This document shows positions 26,485 through 34,759 of a stretch of 64,000 bases of DNA, piece after piece. The position numbers and the translations under genes are program-made. Source of the stretch: Rathayibacter sp. SW19 (GTDB lineage: Bacteria > Actinomycetota > Actinomycetes > Actinomycetales > Microbacteriaceae); NCBI RefSeq assembly GCF_030866825.1, contig NZ_CP133020.1:1302001-1366000 (forward strand). Reading direction: 5' to 3'. The notes below the pieces were generated by a model that did no database searches, was not told the DNA's origin, and saw only the letters and a list, made by a program, of their open reading frames with translations. The first letter of the stretch is position 1. Each line of letters starts with the position of its first letter.

Positions 26485-27095
26485 GGCATCCGCAGAGCTT
26501 GATCTGAAAGATCGGGCCGGCATCCAGTGGTTGCTTTTTGGGGTCGTCGTGTATTTGCCCGAAGTTTGCGGTGCAGCCGATTCGTGAGGATGCGTTGTTG
26601 ACCGGTCATTTGGAGTCGACGAATGATGCGTGTGCGGTTGCGAAGATCGCGGGGATCATGCAGGTGCAGGCGGTGCGGCGGCAGTATGGGTTGCCGTGGA
26701 TTTCGGCGATGCTGACGAATTTGTATGGTCCGGGGGTTAACTTCTCCAGGGTGGGTCGCATGTGTTGCCGGCGTTGATTCGCCGGTATGACGAGGCGGTG
26801 GGCTCGGGGGCGGCATCCGTGACGAATTGGGGGACCGGGACGCCCGCGGCGGGAGCGTTTGCATGTCGATGATATGGCGGCGGCGTGTCTGCATTTGTTG
26901 GAGCACTACGACCAGGCCCAGCAGGTGAATGTGGGTGCGGGTACGGATGTGACCGCTCGTGAGGTTGCGGAGACAGTGGCGCGGGTGGTCGGATACGCCG
27001 GGGAGACGTTGTGGGATGCGTCGAAACCGGATGGGACGCCGCAGAAGTTGTTGGATGTGTCGAAGCTTGCGGCGGAAGGCTGGATGGCGCCCCGC
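26485..27095 (+). pseudogene. fcl (GDP-L-fucose synthase) remnant, copy F
   Basis: A long degraded copy. After the core (GGCATCCGCAGAGCTTGATC at 26485) and GATCGGGCCGGCATCCAGTG it jumps directly to the LLFLGSSC region. It then runs through QPIREDALLTGHLESTNDAC (catalytic Tyr replaced by Cys), AVAKIAGIMQVQAVRRQYGL, a frameshift near 26755, LPALIRRYDEAV, another frameshift near 26845 and VNVGAGTDVTAREVAETVAR. It ends around KLAAEGWMAP, lacking the last 25 or so codons. Immediately downstream lies the promoter of the HTH-ImmA gene. Confidence 0.88.
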
Positions 27096-27123
27096 CTGAG
27101 CAATAGGAGAGAGGAACTATTCC

Positions 27124-27138
27124 TTGGGATTTTCCCAA
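27124..27138 (+). promoter_or_regulatory. Candidate operator/promoter of the HTH-ImmA gene
   Basis: A perfect inverted repeat TTGGGA-TTT-TCCCAA lies 22 bases before the ATG at 27161. TTGGGA may also serve as a -35 element, with a TAGGGT-like -10 near 27149; that would make the mRNA nearly leaderless, consistent with no clear ribosome binding site. An XRE-type HTH protein binding its own palindromic operator would fit. Confidence 0.45.
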
Positions 27139-27160
27139 CAGATCTTGCTAGGGTGTTGGT

Positions 27161-28255
27161 ATGAACGCAGAGATCGGTGCACGCGTTCGCGCGCGCCTCC
27201 ATGAGGTGGCGGCAGACCTCAAGCAGGGAGAGGTCGCTGAGAAAATCGAGATGACTGCCGATAGCTTCTCCCGCGCGCTGAGCGGCAACCGTGCGTTCGC
27301 CGCCGTGGAACTCGCGCGCCTTTCCGAGTTCTTGCACGCCTCCACTTACTGGCTGATCACAGGGGAGCGGGATCCGTCCGAACCCTTGGTTGTGGCCCGC
27401 CACACATTCGACCAGCGCACAGGTGCCCGGCACGTTGACTGGGATGGGCTACAGAGCGTCGTCGACGATGTCACGCTTGCGTACCATCAGGTCGAACTTC
27501 TCGACAGGGTACCCAACGTGCCCTCTTCCGCTGGCCAGGTCCGAGACCTTTTAGGTTCCGACTTCGTTCGCGATTTCGCGGACCGGGTTGAGAACAATCT
27601 CAACGTGGATGTGGTGCGTGTCGATGGGTTGCCTTCTGCCGCAACCTTGCGCTTTCTATCGCGCACGGTGGTCATTATCGGAGAGACGCCGAATTGGTTC
27701 TACGAGAACTTCTCGCTCGCTCATGAAGTGGCACATGTCGCCCTGGGACATGAAGTATCAAATAAGCATTCGACGGCGGTGCAAGAATCCGCGGCAAATG
27801 AGTTCGCGGCTGAGCTTCTCATGCCGGAAGAGGTTGTGCGGTCTATCGACTGGGAGCGCGTCAAACTATCGGATGTAGCCGACCTCGTATGGGACTGGGG
27901 TATCTCTACTGCCGCGCTGAGTGCGCGGCTCGATGCGCTGACAATAGCGGTAACTCCGGCGCTGGCAGACGCGCTTGCGTCGTTGAAGACTCAGGGTCTG
28001 CTCCGACGATATTGGGCACCGCCGGCTGGCCCGATCGACGAGATCACGCGGCGCATGGATGCTGCCGCGGCGCGTCGTTTTCCTTTATCCCTGCAAGAGG
28101 CGCACGTGCGGGCGATCGCGGAAGGTCGCGTTAGGAAAGATACGTTGGCATGGATGCTGGGTGTTGCTCCGGAGTCCCTCGAAGTGGACGAGCCGGGACT
28201 GACCGAGGGTGACGTCAACGCGTTGGCGGACGCGCTCGGTTTTTTACCAGCCTGA
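27161..28255 (+). CDS. XRE-type HTH / ImmA-IrrE metallopeptidase fusion
   Basis: A 364-residue two-domain protein. The N-terminal HTH (about residues 15-65) reads GEVAEKIEMTADSFSRALSG then NRAFAAVELARLSEFL. The central ImmA/IrrE-like zinc peptidase has SLAHEVAHVALGHE, which holds the HExxH catalytic site, followed by ESAANEFAAELLMPEEVV with the third zinc ligand. A C-terminal helical region (about 260-364) includes a second possible HTH-like end. Proteins of this layout regulate phage/ICE functions or act as antitoxins (COG2856). It is followed after ten bases by a PIN-domain gene, so a toxin-antitoxin or defence pair is plausible. Confidence 0.85.
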   Translation: MNAEIGARVRARLHEVAADLKQGEVAEKIEMTADSFSRALSGNRAFAAVELARLSEFLHASTYWLITGERDPSEPLVVARHTFDQRTGARHVDWDGLQSVVDDVTLAYHQVELLDRVPNVPSSAGQVRDLLGSDFVRDFADRVENNLNVDVVRVDGLPSAATLRFLSRTVVIIGETPNWFYENFSLAHEVAHVALGHEVSNKHSTAVQESAANEFAAELLMPEEVVRSIDWERVKLSDVADLVWDWGISTAALSARLDALTIAVTPALADALASLKTQGLLRRYWAPPAGPIDEITRRMDAAAARRFPLSLQEAHVRAIAEGRVRKDTLAWMLGVAPESLEVDEPGLTEGDVNALADALGFLPA

Positions 28256-28265
28256 GCGCCCGACC

Positions 28266-28811
28266 GTGGCATCGCTGTTCTTTCCTGACACTACTGTTCT
28301 CGTGCATTTCGCCCTCATGGGCCGGATGGAAACTTTGCGTTTGGTCGTGCGCGACCGCGGTTCATGGTGTGCAAGCGTCGCGCACGAGTGCGACCTCGGT
28401 GCGCGCAAACCGGGCCAAGAGTCAATGGGGCTCGCCCGCGAGATATTCGGGGAGCCGCTGTATCTGCGCGACCGGAAGGAACGGATCGATGCGCTGGCAC
28501 TTCGGGGAACCTTCGCAGCCCCGGGGGATCCGAAGACCAAACACCTTGGCGAAGCAGAAACGCTCACCATCATAAACAATCGTCAAATCAACGCGATGTT
28601 CGTGACAGACGACGAGGCAGCCGCGCTGCGAGCCACCCTGCTTGGCATTCCTACATATACCACCTGGGATATCCTGAAGCTTTGCGTACGAACGGGCCTG
28701 CTCACCACCGAAGAAGCTTGGAACGGGATACTCGTCGTACGTGGCAATCGAGGTCGGCGACGCCCGTACCTTCGCGACCGACAATCGTTCGAACGTTGGT
28801 GCGAAAGCTGA
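28266..28811 (+). CDS. PIN-domain protein, probable ribonuclease toxin
   Basis: A 181-residue protein. The PIN fold is suggested by an acidic residue in FFPDTTVLVHF at the N-terminus, GEAETLTIINN in the middle and FVTDDEAAALRATLLGIPTY near the C-terminus. These give the three or four acidic residues that coordinate Mg2+ in PIN ribonucleases, and the VTDD..A...A...GI segment is especially typical. GTG 28266 is chosen as start, 10 bases after the HTH-ImmA stop, because longer readings overlap that gene. As a pair with an upstream HTH-peptidase, this would be the toxin; activity is predicted, not shown. Confidence 0.7.
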   Translation: MASLFFPDTTVLVHFALMGRMETLRLVVRDRGSWCASVAHECDLGARKPGQESMGLAREIFGEPLYLRDRKERIDALALRGTFAAPGDPKTKHLGEAETLTIINNRQINAMFVTDDEAAALRATLLGIPTYTTWDILKLCVRTGLLTTEEAWNGILVVRGNRGRRRPYLRDRQSFERWCES

Positions 28812-28986
28812 CCAGGGTTCGAGCGTGTGCGCGCCTGGGCCCAGTCGGTTTGCATCTGGTCAGCCCCCGGCACCACCGGCGCGATACACGACCTTAGCCG
28901 CGACGAAGCCGGGCGAGTAATCGCCGGAACTCGAAGGCGACGACTGCACGGCTAGGGCGGCCCGGCGAGGGCGGCACGGCTACGGG

Positions 28987-29012
28987 AGGACACCTGCGCA
29001 GCTTGACTTGAA
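28987..29012 (+). repeat. fcl-derived core fragment, copy G (weak)
   Basis: GGACACCTGCGCAGCTTGAC followed by TTGAAG resembles the repeat core GGCATCCGCGGAGCTTGATT and its TTGAAG continuation, with one inserted base and several substitutions. Nothing else of fcl is recognisable between 28812 and 29057. The position between two cassettes fits the pattern, but the match alone is weak. Confidence 0.4.
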
Positions 29013-29057
29013 GCGTCGTGTGAGTGATGCCGACAGGAAGCAGCGGACCAGCGCGAA

Positions 29058-29996
29058 TCAGATGGTGGTTTCGCCCGTCTCCACCTGCTTGGCGAGCTTC
29101 TGCAGGGCCTGGCCGGCCAGACGCATGAACTGTGCGGTGGCCGGGGAAATCGCCCCGTTGTGGCGTGTGATGAATGCGTAGTGCTCGATGATAGGCGGAT
29201 CGAGTGGTGCCCACGTCAAGCCGCGTTGGGCTAGCAACGGCCGGCCCACGTGATACGACACGAGAGAATTTCCGACGCCTTCGGCGGCGAGATCGAGCAC
29301 ATGGATTTGGAACTCCACCTCGATCAGCGGCTGCAGGCTGATGCCTTCCTGTTGCGCCAGTCGGGCCAGAGACACCCGCAACGGGTCGGCGTTGGCCCAT
29401 CGAGCCTCGGAGAGGATCAGCGGGTAGTTCGCCAGGGTGGCGACATTAACCGGTTTGGCGGTGTGCTCCGGATTGTTCGATACGTACACCACCTGGTCAC
29501 TGAAGATTGACGGTGTCACGTCGAGTTCGCTGTCATCAATTGGCAACTGCACGAGGCCGGCCTCGATGTCGCCAGCACGCACCGCATCGGCAACATCGGA
29601 GGAATTGAGCCCGGTCACCCGAATGCGCACAGAAGGGTACAGGTTGTGAAAGTCGCGGATCAGGTCGGTGAGCAAATACAGGTGAGCGCTACTGAACGTG
29701 CCGAACGAGACGGTGCCTTCCTCCAATGTCCGTAGGCGCTTGCCGTGTTCGGAGAGCTCGCGGGCACTCGCGAGCGTGCGCTGCGTCAGCGGGAGTAACT
29801 GCTTGCCGGCGTCGGTAAGTAGAAGGCGTCGCGACGTTCGGGTGAAAAGTACGACTCCGAGCGACTGCTCAAGAGTGCTGATCTGCTCAGACAGGCTCGG
29901 CTGTGCAATAAAGTGTTCCGCGGCTGCGCCCGCGAATGTCCCGACCCGTGCGGCCGTGACGAAATACTCAAGCTGCCGAATGGTCGGTAGTGCCAT
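29058..29996 (-). CDS. LysR family transcriptional regulator
   Basis: A 312-residue LysR protein. The N-terminal HTH is canonical (IRQLEYFVTAARVGTFAGAA then AEHFIAQPSLSEQISTLEQS). It is followed by the linker helix and a periplasmic-binding-like effector domain with VRAGDIEAGLVQLPIDDSEL. It diverges from two short-chain dehydrogenases and an amino-acid-type ABC importer, and probably controls that catabolic operon in response to its substrate. ATG 29996 is the only start consistent with the HTH. Confidence 0.93.
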   Translation of the reverse strand: MALPTIRQLEYFVTAARVGTFAGAAAEHFIAQPSLSEQISTLEQSLGVVLFTRTSRRLLLTDAGKQLLPLTQRTLASARELSEHGKRLRTLEEGTVSFGTFSSAHLYLLTDLIRDFHNLYPSVRIRVTGLNSSDVADAVRAGDIEAGLVQLPIDDSELDVTPSIFSDQVVYVSNNPEHTAKPVNVATLANYPLILSEARWANADPLRVSLARLAQQEGISLQPLIEVEFQIHVLDLAAEGVGNSLVSYHVGRPLLAQRGLTWAPLDPPIIEHYAFITRHNGAISPATAQFMRLAGQALQKLAKQVETGETTI

Positions 29997-30008
29997 GTGC
30001 GATCCCTT

Positions 30009-30050
30009 TCTTACGTAAGGTTTAACCTATGCCTGCCATCCGCTATTAGG
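30009..30050. promoter_or_regulatory. Candidate LysR binding site
   Basis: Between the divergent lysR and SDR genes lie a palindrome CTTACGTAAG, an adjacent near-palindrome AGGTTTAACCT, and an ACCTA...TAGGT inverted repeat reaching to about 30050. LysR regulators bind such interrupted dyads close to their own start. The true T-N11-A site cannot be fixed by eye. Confidence 0.4.
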
Positions 30051-30116
30051 TATTGTCCTGCTTTCCGCTTCTTGGTGCACTTAGGGATACGTACCAGACC
30101 AGGAGGTCAGATCGCA

Positions 30117-30833
30117 ATGGTGGGAACTGCAGGCACAGTCATCGTGACAGGAGCTGCGTCGGGAATGGGGTTGGCCACAGCTCGCGTTTTTCTGCGCAAC
30201 GGATGGCGCGTGGTCGGTCTCGACATCGTCCAGACCGTGGTCGGCGACATTGAACCCAGCATGTTCCTCGCCGGTGTGGCCGACGTTCGGTCTCGCCAAG
30301 ACGTGACCCGCGTCATCGACCAGCTGCTGCCGCCGGGCGAACACATCGACGCCGTTGCGAATGTTGCCGGTGTCTACCCGCCGACAACGCTTGACAGCTA
30401 TGACGAGGACACATACCGGCGAATCTTCGACATCAATGTGCTTGGCATCCTTAATGTGACCGCGGCCGCGCGGCCTCGAATGCTTGACGGCTCGGCCATC
30501 GTCAATTTCGCATCGGTGGATGCTTTCACCGTCTCTCCAGGGCAGCTCCTGTACGGGGCGTCCAAGGCCGCGGTCGTCATGCTCACCAAATCGCTGGCGC
30601 TGGAATTGGCTCCAGCAGGCATCCGCGTGAACGGTATTGCACCCGGTTGGGTTGCCACGCCCGGTAACGCCGCAACCGAGCGGATGGCCGCCGCAGCCGC
30701 GGGCATCCCGTTGGGTCGCGTCGCGCAGCCGGAGGAAATCGCAGAATGGGTCTTGACGTTGTCGTCCCGGTCCAAAGTCGCATTCATGACCGGTGAGACG
30801 ATCGTGCTCGCCGGAGGGGACGTGATGCGATGA
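30117..30833 (+). CDS. Short-chain dehydrogenase/reductase (first of pair)
   Basis: A 238-residue SDR. The NAD(P)-binding TGxxxGxG motif is VTGAASGMGLATARVF, the structural NAG motif appears as NVAGVYPP, and the catalytic residues are in NFASVDAF (Ser) and YGASKAAVV (YxxxK). The C-terminal PGWVATPG and TGETIVLAGG are typical of classical SDRs acting on hydroxy or keto groups. The ATG at 30117 follows GGAGGT; a longer frame from 29997 would overlap the lysR promoter. Its stop overlaps the next SDR start, indicating coupled expression and probably sequential reactions. Confidence 0.88.
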   Translation: MVGTAGTVIVTGAASGMGLATARVFLRNGWRVVGLDIVQTVVGDIEPSMFLAGVADVRSRQDVTRVIDQLLPPGEHIDAVANVAGVYPPTTLDSYDEDTYRRIFDINVLGILNVTAAARPRMLDGSAIVNFASVDAFTVSPGQLLYGASKAAVVMLTKSLALELAPAGIRVNGIAPGWVATPGNAATERMAAAAAGIPLGRVAQPEEIAEWVLTLSSRSKVAFMTGETIVLAGGDVMR

Positions 30834-31558
30834 GTCGCAAAGACACTGTCATCGTTACCGGTGCGGCTCGTGGTCAGGGGGCCGCGCACGCGGCGCGTCT
30901 TGCGCACCTCGGCACCCGCGTCATCCTGACGGATGTTCTCGACGACGAAGGAGAGAAGACCACCGCGGTATTGCGTTCTTCTGGCGCCGAGGCGGACTAT
31001 CGGCACTTGGACGTTACGGATGAACGCTCGTGGGCTGCCCTCGTCGATGAACTTGCGGTGACCAAGGCACGTGTACGCACTCTCGTCAATAACGCGGGAA
31101 TTCTCAAGTACAACATGATCGTCGACACGACGCTGGATGCGTGGACCTTGCATGAACGAGTGAACGTACATGGAGCGTTCCTTGGCATTCGCGCTTTCGG
31201 TCCCGTTATCGCAGACGCCGGGGGAGGCTCAATCATCAACGTGTCGTCCACCGCGGCGCTGCGTGGGTCGGACGGTTACGCGGCGTACGCGTCCTCAAAG
31301 GCGGCAGTGATCGCGCTCGGGCGAGTAGCCGCTGTTGAGTTTGCACCACTTGTGAGGGTCAACACGATCTGCCCTGGCGGTGTGGCCACGGCGATGAATG
31401 ATGAGGAGCCGGATGGCGGAACAAGCGCGTCAGCGCCGCTCGGGCGACGAGCGCATCCAGACGAAATCTCACCCCTAATCGACTTTCTCGCCTCTCCCGC
31501 CGCTTCGTTCATCACGGGCTCGGTCTACACCATCGACGGTGGGCTGACCGCCGTTTGA
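30830..31558 (+). CDS. Short-chain dehydrogenase/reductase (second of pair)
   Basis: A 242-residue classical SDR. Visible motifs are VTGAARGQGAAHAARL (nucleotide binding; a GARGQG variant typical of mycobacterial-type SDRs), NNAGIL, NVSSTAALRG (catalytic Ser region) and YAASSKAAV read as YASSKAAV (YxxxK). TGSVYTIDGG closes the fold. It is translationally coupled to the first SDR by an ATGA overlap. The two enzymes may oxidise stereoisomers or successive intermediates of the imported compound. Confidence 0.88.
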   Translation: MSRKDTVIVTGAARGQGAAHAARLAHLGTRVILTDVLDDEGEKTTAVLRSSGAEADYRHLDVTDERSWAALVDELAVTKARVRTLVNNAGILKYNMIVDTTLDAWTLHERVNVHGAFLGIRAFGPVIADAGGGSIINVSSTAALRGSDGYAAYASSKAAVIALGRVAAVEFAPLVRVNTICPGGVATAMNDEEPDGGTSASAPLGRRAHPDEISPLIDFLASPAASFITGSVYTIDGGLTAV

Positions 31559-31613
31559 ATCTTCAATACTGAACATCATCCGATCGACAACTCATTACCC
31601 AGAAAGCGAAACA

Positions 31614-32495
31614 ATGACCAAAAACATCGTCATACAGCGCGCGGTTCGTGCAGCAGCGTTGCTCAGCATTTCCGCTCTTGCGCTGGCTGGTTGCGCAACG
31701 ACGTCCTCCGACGCCAGCACCACAGCCGCCGCGGCGGGCTGTACGCCTGCAGATCCCGGCTTGACAACGTACACAGCAGGTGTGCTCACCGTCGGAGTCC
31801 CACAGAACCCGCCATATACCGTGCTCAACGGCAACAAGGCATCCGGCTACGAGATTGACATTGTGAACAAGCTCGCGGCTGCTGAGTGTCTTCCGGTCTC
31901 ATACATACCCGTCACGTATGGCAACGGCATCGCGATGATCAACAATCAGAAGCGTGCCGATCTCATCACCGGAGGCTGGTATGTCACTCCGGCACGCGCT
32001 CAGCAGGTCGGTTTCACCTCGCCAATCGACTACGACGAAATGGCAATCATCTCCAAGTCGGGGATTGACACCGTGAAGGGCCTCGAATCGATTGGCGCAG
32101 TCGGCAGCGCCACCGGATTCTCGTGGCAGGGCGATATGACGAAGGTTCTCGGCGACAACTTGAAGTCATACCCCGGCACCGTCGAGATCAAACAGGATTT
32201 GCAGGCAGGCCGTATTCAGGCAGGCCTCGACGGGTACGCCGTCGCCGTGGACGCATACAAGGGAACAGACTTCAAAGTCGAGATCGCCAAGAAAGATCCG
32301 CGAATCGCGATCACGATCGACCGCCCCATCACCGCGTTCCCGATCAATAAGAGCAATAAGGCCCTGAACGATGCGCTCAGCAAGCTCATCGATCAGTACC
32401 GCAAAGACGGCACGCTTGCGAAGATCCTCACGGCCCACGGCCTTTCCGCGTCGTTGGTTGTCCCTGCCGATGTGGCGGCGAAATCCCTGCGCTAG
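31614..32495 (+). CDS. Amino-acid-type ABC transporter substrate-binding lipoprotein (family 3)
   Basis: A 293-residue family 3 solute-binding protein. The signal peptide ends in the lipobox ALAGC near residue 27. The body shows GVLTVGVPQNPPYTVLNGNK and ASGYEIDIVNKLAA, then RADLITGGWYVTPARAQQVG, as expected for binders of polar amino acids or related small amines and acids. It is followed by a hairpin, an ATPase and two HisM-type permeases, forming a complete importer. The cargo is likely the compound degraded by the neighbouring SDRs and flavin monooxygenase; its identity is unknown. Confidence 0.88.
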   Translation: MTKNIVIQRAVRAAALLSISALALAGCATTSSDASTTAAAAGCTPADPGLTTYTAGVLTVGVPQNPPYTVLNGNKASGYEIDIVNKLAAAECLPVSYIPVTYGNGIAMINNQKRADLITGGWYVTPARAQQVGFTSPIDYDEMAIISKSGIDTVKGLESIGAVGSATGFSWQGDMTKVLGDNLKSYPGTVEIKQDLQAGRIQAGLDGYAVAVDAYKGTDFKVEIAKKDPRIAITIDRPITAFPINKSNKALNDALSKLIDQYRKDGTLAKILTAHGLSASLVVPADVAAKSLR

Positions 32496-32505
32496 CGGGC
32501 CCGTC

Positions 32506-32532
32506 GAGCCTGCGGCATGACGCCGCAGGCTC
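32506..32532 (+). promoter_or_regulatory. Intercistronic hairpin after binding-protein gene
   Basis: Perfect 11-bp inverted repeat GAGCCTGCGGC-ATGAC-GCCGCAGGCTC between the binding-protein stop and the ATPase start. There is no T-run. It has the same position and style as the hairpins at 5548 and 20622. Confidence 0.72.
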
Positions 32533-32550
32533 ATTACCCCGGGAGGGGCT

Positions 32551-33336
32551 ATGAATGCACAGCTGATTACCGAATCCAACAAAGTCAATCACGCTGGTGT
32601 GACAATCTCGCACCTTTCCAAAAGCTTCGGCACGAATCTGGTCCTCGACGACATCTCCATCAGAGTCAAGCCGGGCAGTGTCACGGCTTTGATTGGGCCG
32701 TCTGGATCGGGCAAGAGCACACTGCTGCGGTGCGTGAACCTTCTCGAAAAGCCAGACAAGGGAACGATCACCATTGGAGCGCAGAGCGTTGATGCGGGAA
32801 CAAGGGTGTCGGAGCGTGACCTCCTCGCCTTGCGTCGCCAGGTTGGAATGGTCTTCCAATCCTTCAATCTCTTCCCGCATTTCACTGTGCTGCGCAACGT
32901 TACGTTTCCGCAACAGAAGATCCTCGGCATCAGCAAAGAAGAGGCGGAAGCCCGCGCGCTCACTCTGCTCGAGCGCGTCGGGTTGAAAGACAAAGCCCTT
33001 CAGCATCCGGCGCAGTGCTCAGGAGGTCAGCAGCAGCGCATCGCCATTGTGCGGGCACTAGCGCTGAATCCGCGCGCCATGCTGTTCGACGAACCGACCA
33101 GCGCGCTCGATCCCGAGGTGGGAGTGGAGGTGCTCGCCGTGATGCGCGAACTGGCGGAGGGCGGGATGACAATGATCGTCGTCACTCACGAGATGCAGTT
33201 TGCCCGTGATGTCGCGGATCACCTTGTTGTGATGGCCGACTCGCATTTGATCGAGGAAGGCAACCCAGCTGAGATTCTGGCGAACCCGCAACAGGAACGC
33301 ACCCGACGATTCTTGAGCGCTGTTCTAGGTCGATGA
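32551..33336 (+). CDS. Amino-acid-type ABC transporter ATP-binding protein (GlnQ family)
   Basis: A 261-residue ABC ATPase. Walker A GPSGSGKSTLLRCVNLLEKP, Q-loop VGMVFQSFNLFPHFTVLRNV, signature CSGGQQQR, Walker B AMLFDEPTSALDPE and the switch His in VVTHEM are all intact, and the polar-amino-acid subfamily pattern is clear. GGGAGGGG precedes the ATG. It energises the two permeases directly downstream. Confidence 0.95.
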   Translation: MNAQLITESNKVNHAGVTISHLSKSFGTNLVLDDISIRVKPGSVTALIGPSGSGKSTLLRCVNLLEKPDKGTITIGAQSVDAGTRVSERDLLALRRQVGMVFQSFNLFPHFTVLRNVTFPQQKILGISKEEAEARALTLLERVGLKDKALQHPAQCSGGQQQRIAIVRALALNPRAMLFDEPTSALDPEVGVEVLAVMRELAEGGMTMIVVTHEMQFARDVADHLVVMADSHLIEEGNPAEILANPQQERTRRFLSAVLGR

Positions 33337-33337
33337 C

Positions 33338-33976
33338 ATGCAAGTATTTCTGGCCGTCATCGTCGGCCTTCCACTGACGCTCTTGGTAACGGCCGCAGCG
33401 TTCGCGATTGGACTGCTGGGTGGCATACCGCTCATGTTGGGTTTGCGCTCCAAGCATCGGATCGTGCGCCTTTCCTTTCGCCTGATCGTCGACCTCATTC
33501 GCGGTGTGCCGATCATCGTTTGGCTGTTCCTCATCTACTTCGGCATCGCGATCGGTGCCTTCCGGTTCAGTTCACTCGCTGCCGCAATCGTCGGCCTCGG
33601 CCTCATCTCCTGTGCATATCTCGCCGAAATCTACCGCGGCAGCTTCACGACCCTGCCCCGCGGGCAGTCGGAAGCCGCGCAGGCGCTCGGGCTCGGCGGC
33701 CCGACCATCTTTCGCCGCATTCTCGCTCCGCAGGCGCTGCAGACAGCAATGCCATCCTTGACGACCTATCTGTTGGCCTTGCTGAAGGACTCCTCGATCG
33801 CCTCGACGATCGGCGTTCTGGAAATGGTTGGTGCCGCCACCATCTATTCACGCCAACACTCCGGAAGCGACGGTCTGACCCCGTTCTTGACCGCGGCTGG
33901 CGTCTACATCGTCGTGAGCGTGCCCTTGGCAATCGTTGCCCGGCGACTTGACTCGAAAATGTCGAGGGCCCGCTGA
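33338..33976 (+). CDS. Amino-acid-type ABC transporter permease (first)
   Basis: A 212-residue HisM/GlnP-type permease with four or five helices. DLIRGVPIIVWLFLIYFGIA is the family's second-helix block. ISCAYLAEIYRGSFTTLPRG followed by QSEAAQALGLGGPTIFRRIL is the EAA loop with its preceding consensus, and LLALLKDSSIASTIGVLEM is the conserved C-terminal stretch. It starts one base after the ATPase stop and shares its last base with the next permease's start. Confidence 0.92.
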   Translation: MQVFLAVIVGLPLTLLVTAAAFAIGLLGGIPLMLGLRSKHRIVRLSFRLIVDLIRGVPIIVWLFLIYFGIAIGAFRFSSLAAAIVGLGLISCAYLAEIYRGSFTTLPRGQSEAAQALGLGGPTIFRRILAPQALQTAMPSLTTYLLALLKDSSIASTIGVLEMVGAATIYSRQHSGSDGLTPFLTAAGVYIVVSVPLAIVARRLDSKMSRAR

Positions 33977-34620
33977 TGGATATCGCAAGCTATCTTCCTC
34001 AGCTGGGCCAGGGGCTGATCGTCAGCCTGCAACTGACTGTCATATCCGTCTTCTTCGGCTTCATCGTCGGTCTGGTATTCGCGGTTGGCGTGGCATCGGA
34101 GAACCCCTGGATACGCTGGCCGGTGCTCGTTCTCGTCGAGATCGGCCGCGGCATTCCTTCGCTCGTAGTCCTCTACATCGTCTACTATGGGCTTCCCGCG
34201 ATCGGGCTGCTCTTCGAGAGTTTCACTGCCGCCGCGATCGGTCTCACCTTCACCGTTGCGGCGTACTCCTCCGAGATGATCCGTGCGGGCATTCGCTCGG
34301 TTCCTGTTGGCCAGCACGAAGCGGCCGCAGCGCTCGGCCTCCGCTGGGGAGGCACGTTCGGCCGGATCGTGCTGCCGCAGGGCCTGCGCGCGTCGATACC
34401 GCCACTGATGGGCCTGGCCATCCAGTCGTTTCAGGGCACCTCGCTCGCATACACGATCGCAGTGGCCGAGTTGATGAGTCAGGCCTATCAGGTCAGCGCC
34501 GTGAACTTCCAGTACCTGCAGGTGTACGCCGTCACAGGCCTGATCTACGTTCTCATCGCCGTGCCGGCGACTTGGCTGTCCGTCTTCGCTGAACACAGGC
34601 TTGCCCGCGGCGCATTCTGA
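33976..34620 (+). CDS. Amino-acid-type ABC transporter permease (second)
   Basis: A 214-residue HisM/GlnP-type permease, partner of the preceding one. It shows VEIGRGIPSLVVLYIVYYGL, then AAYSSEMIRAGIRSVPVGQH and EAAAALGLRWGGTFGRIVLP (EAA loop), and FQGTSLAYTIAVAELM near the end. With the binding protein and ATPase it completes the importer. A 139-base gap separates it from the monooxygenase gene, which may have its own promoter. Confidence 0.92.
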   Translation: MDIASYLPQLGQGLIVSLQLTVISVFFGFIVGLVFAVGVASENPWIRWPVLVLVEIGRGIPSLVVLYIVYYGLPAIGLLFESFTAAAIGLTFTVAAYSSEMIRAGIRSVPVGQHEAAAALGLRWGGTFGRIVLPQGLRASIPPLMGLAIQSFQGTSLAYTIAVAELMSQAYQVSAVNFQYLQVYAVTGLIYVLIAVPATWLSVFAEHRLARGAF

Positions 34621-34759
34621 CATTGCAACGACAGCGTGCGCCTTGTATTGGCAAAACCTTTATCTGCCGTCAGAAACTTAACATTTACCTTTTGTAGCCG
34701 CCTCATTAGCGTCGTTAATAGCTCCACACCACCACACGCACCGATCCAAAGGACACGAC

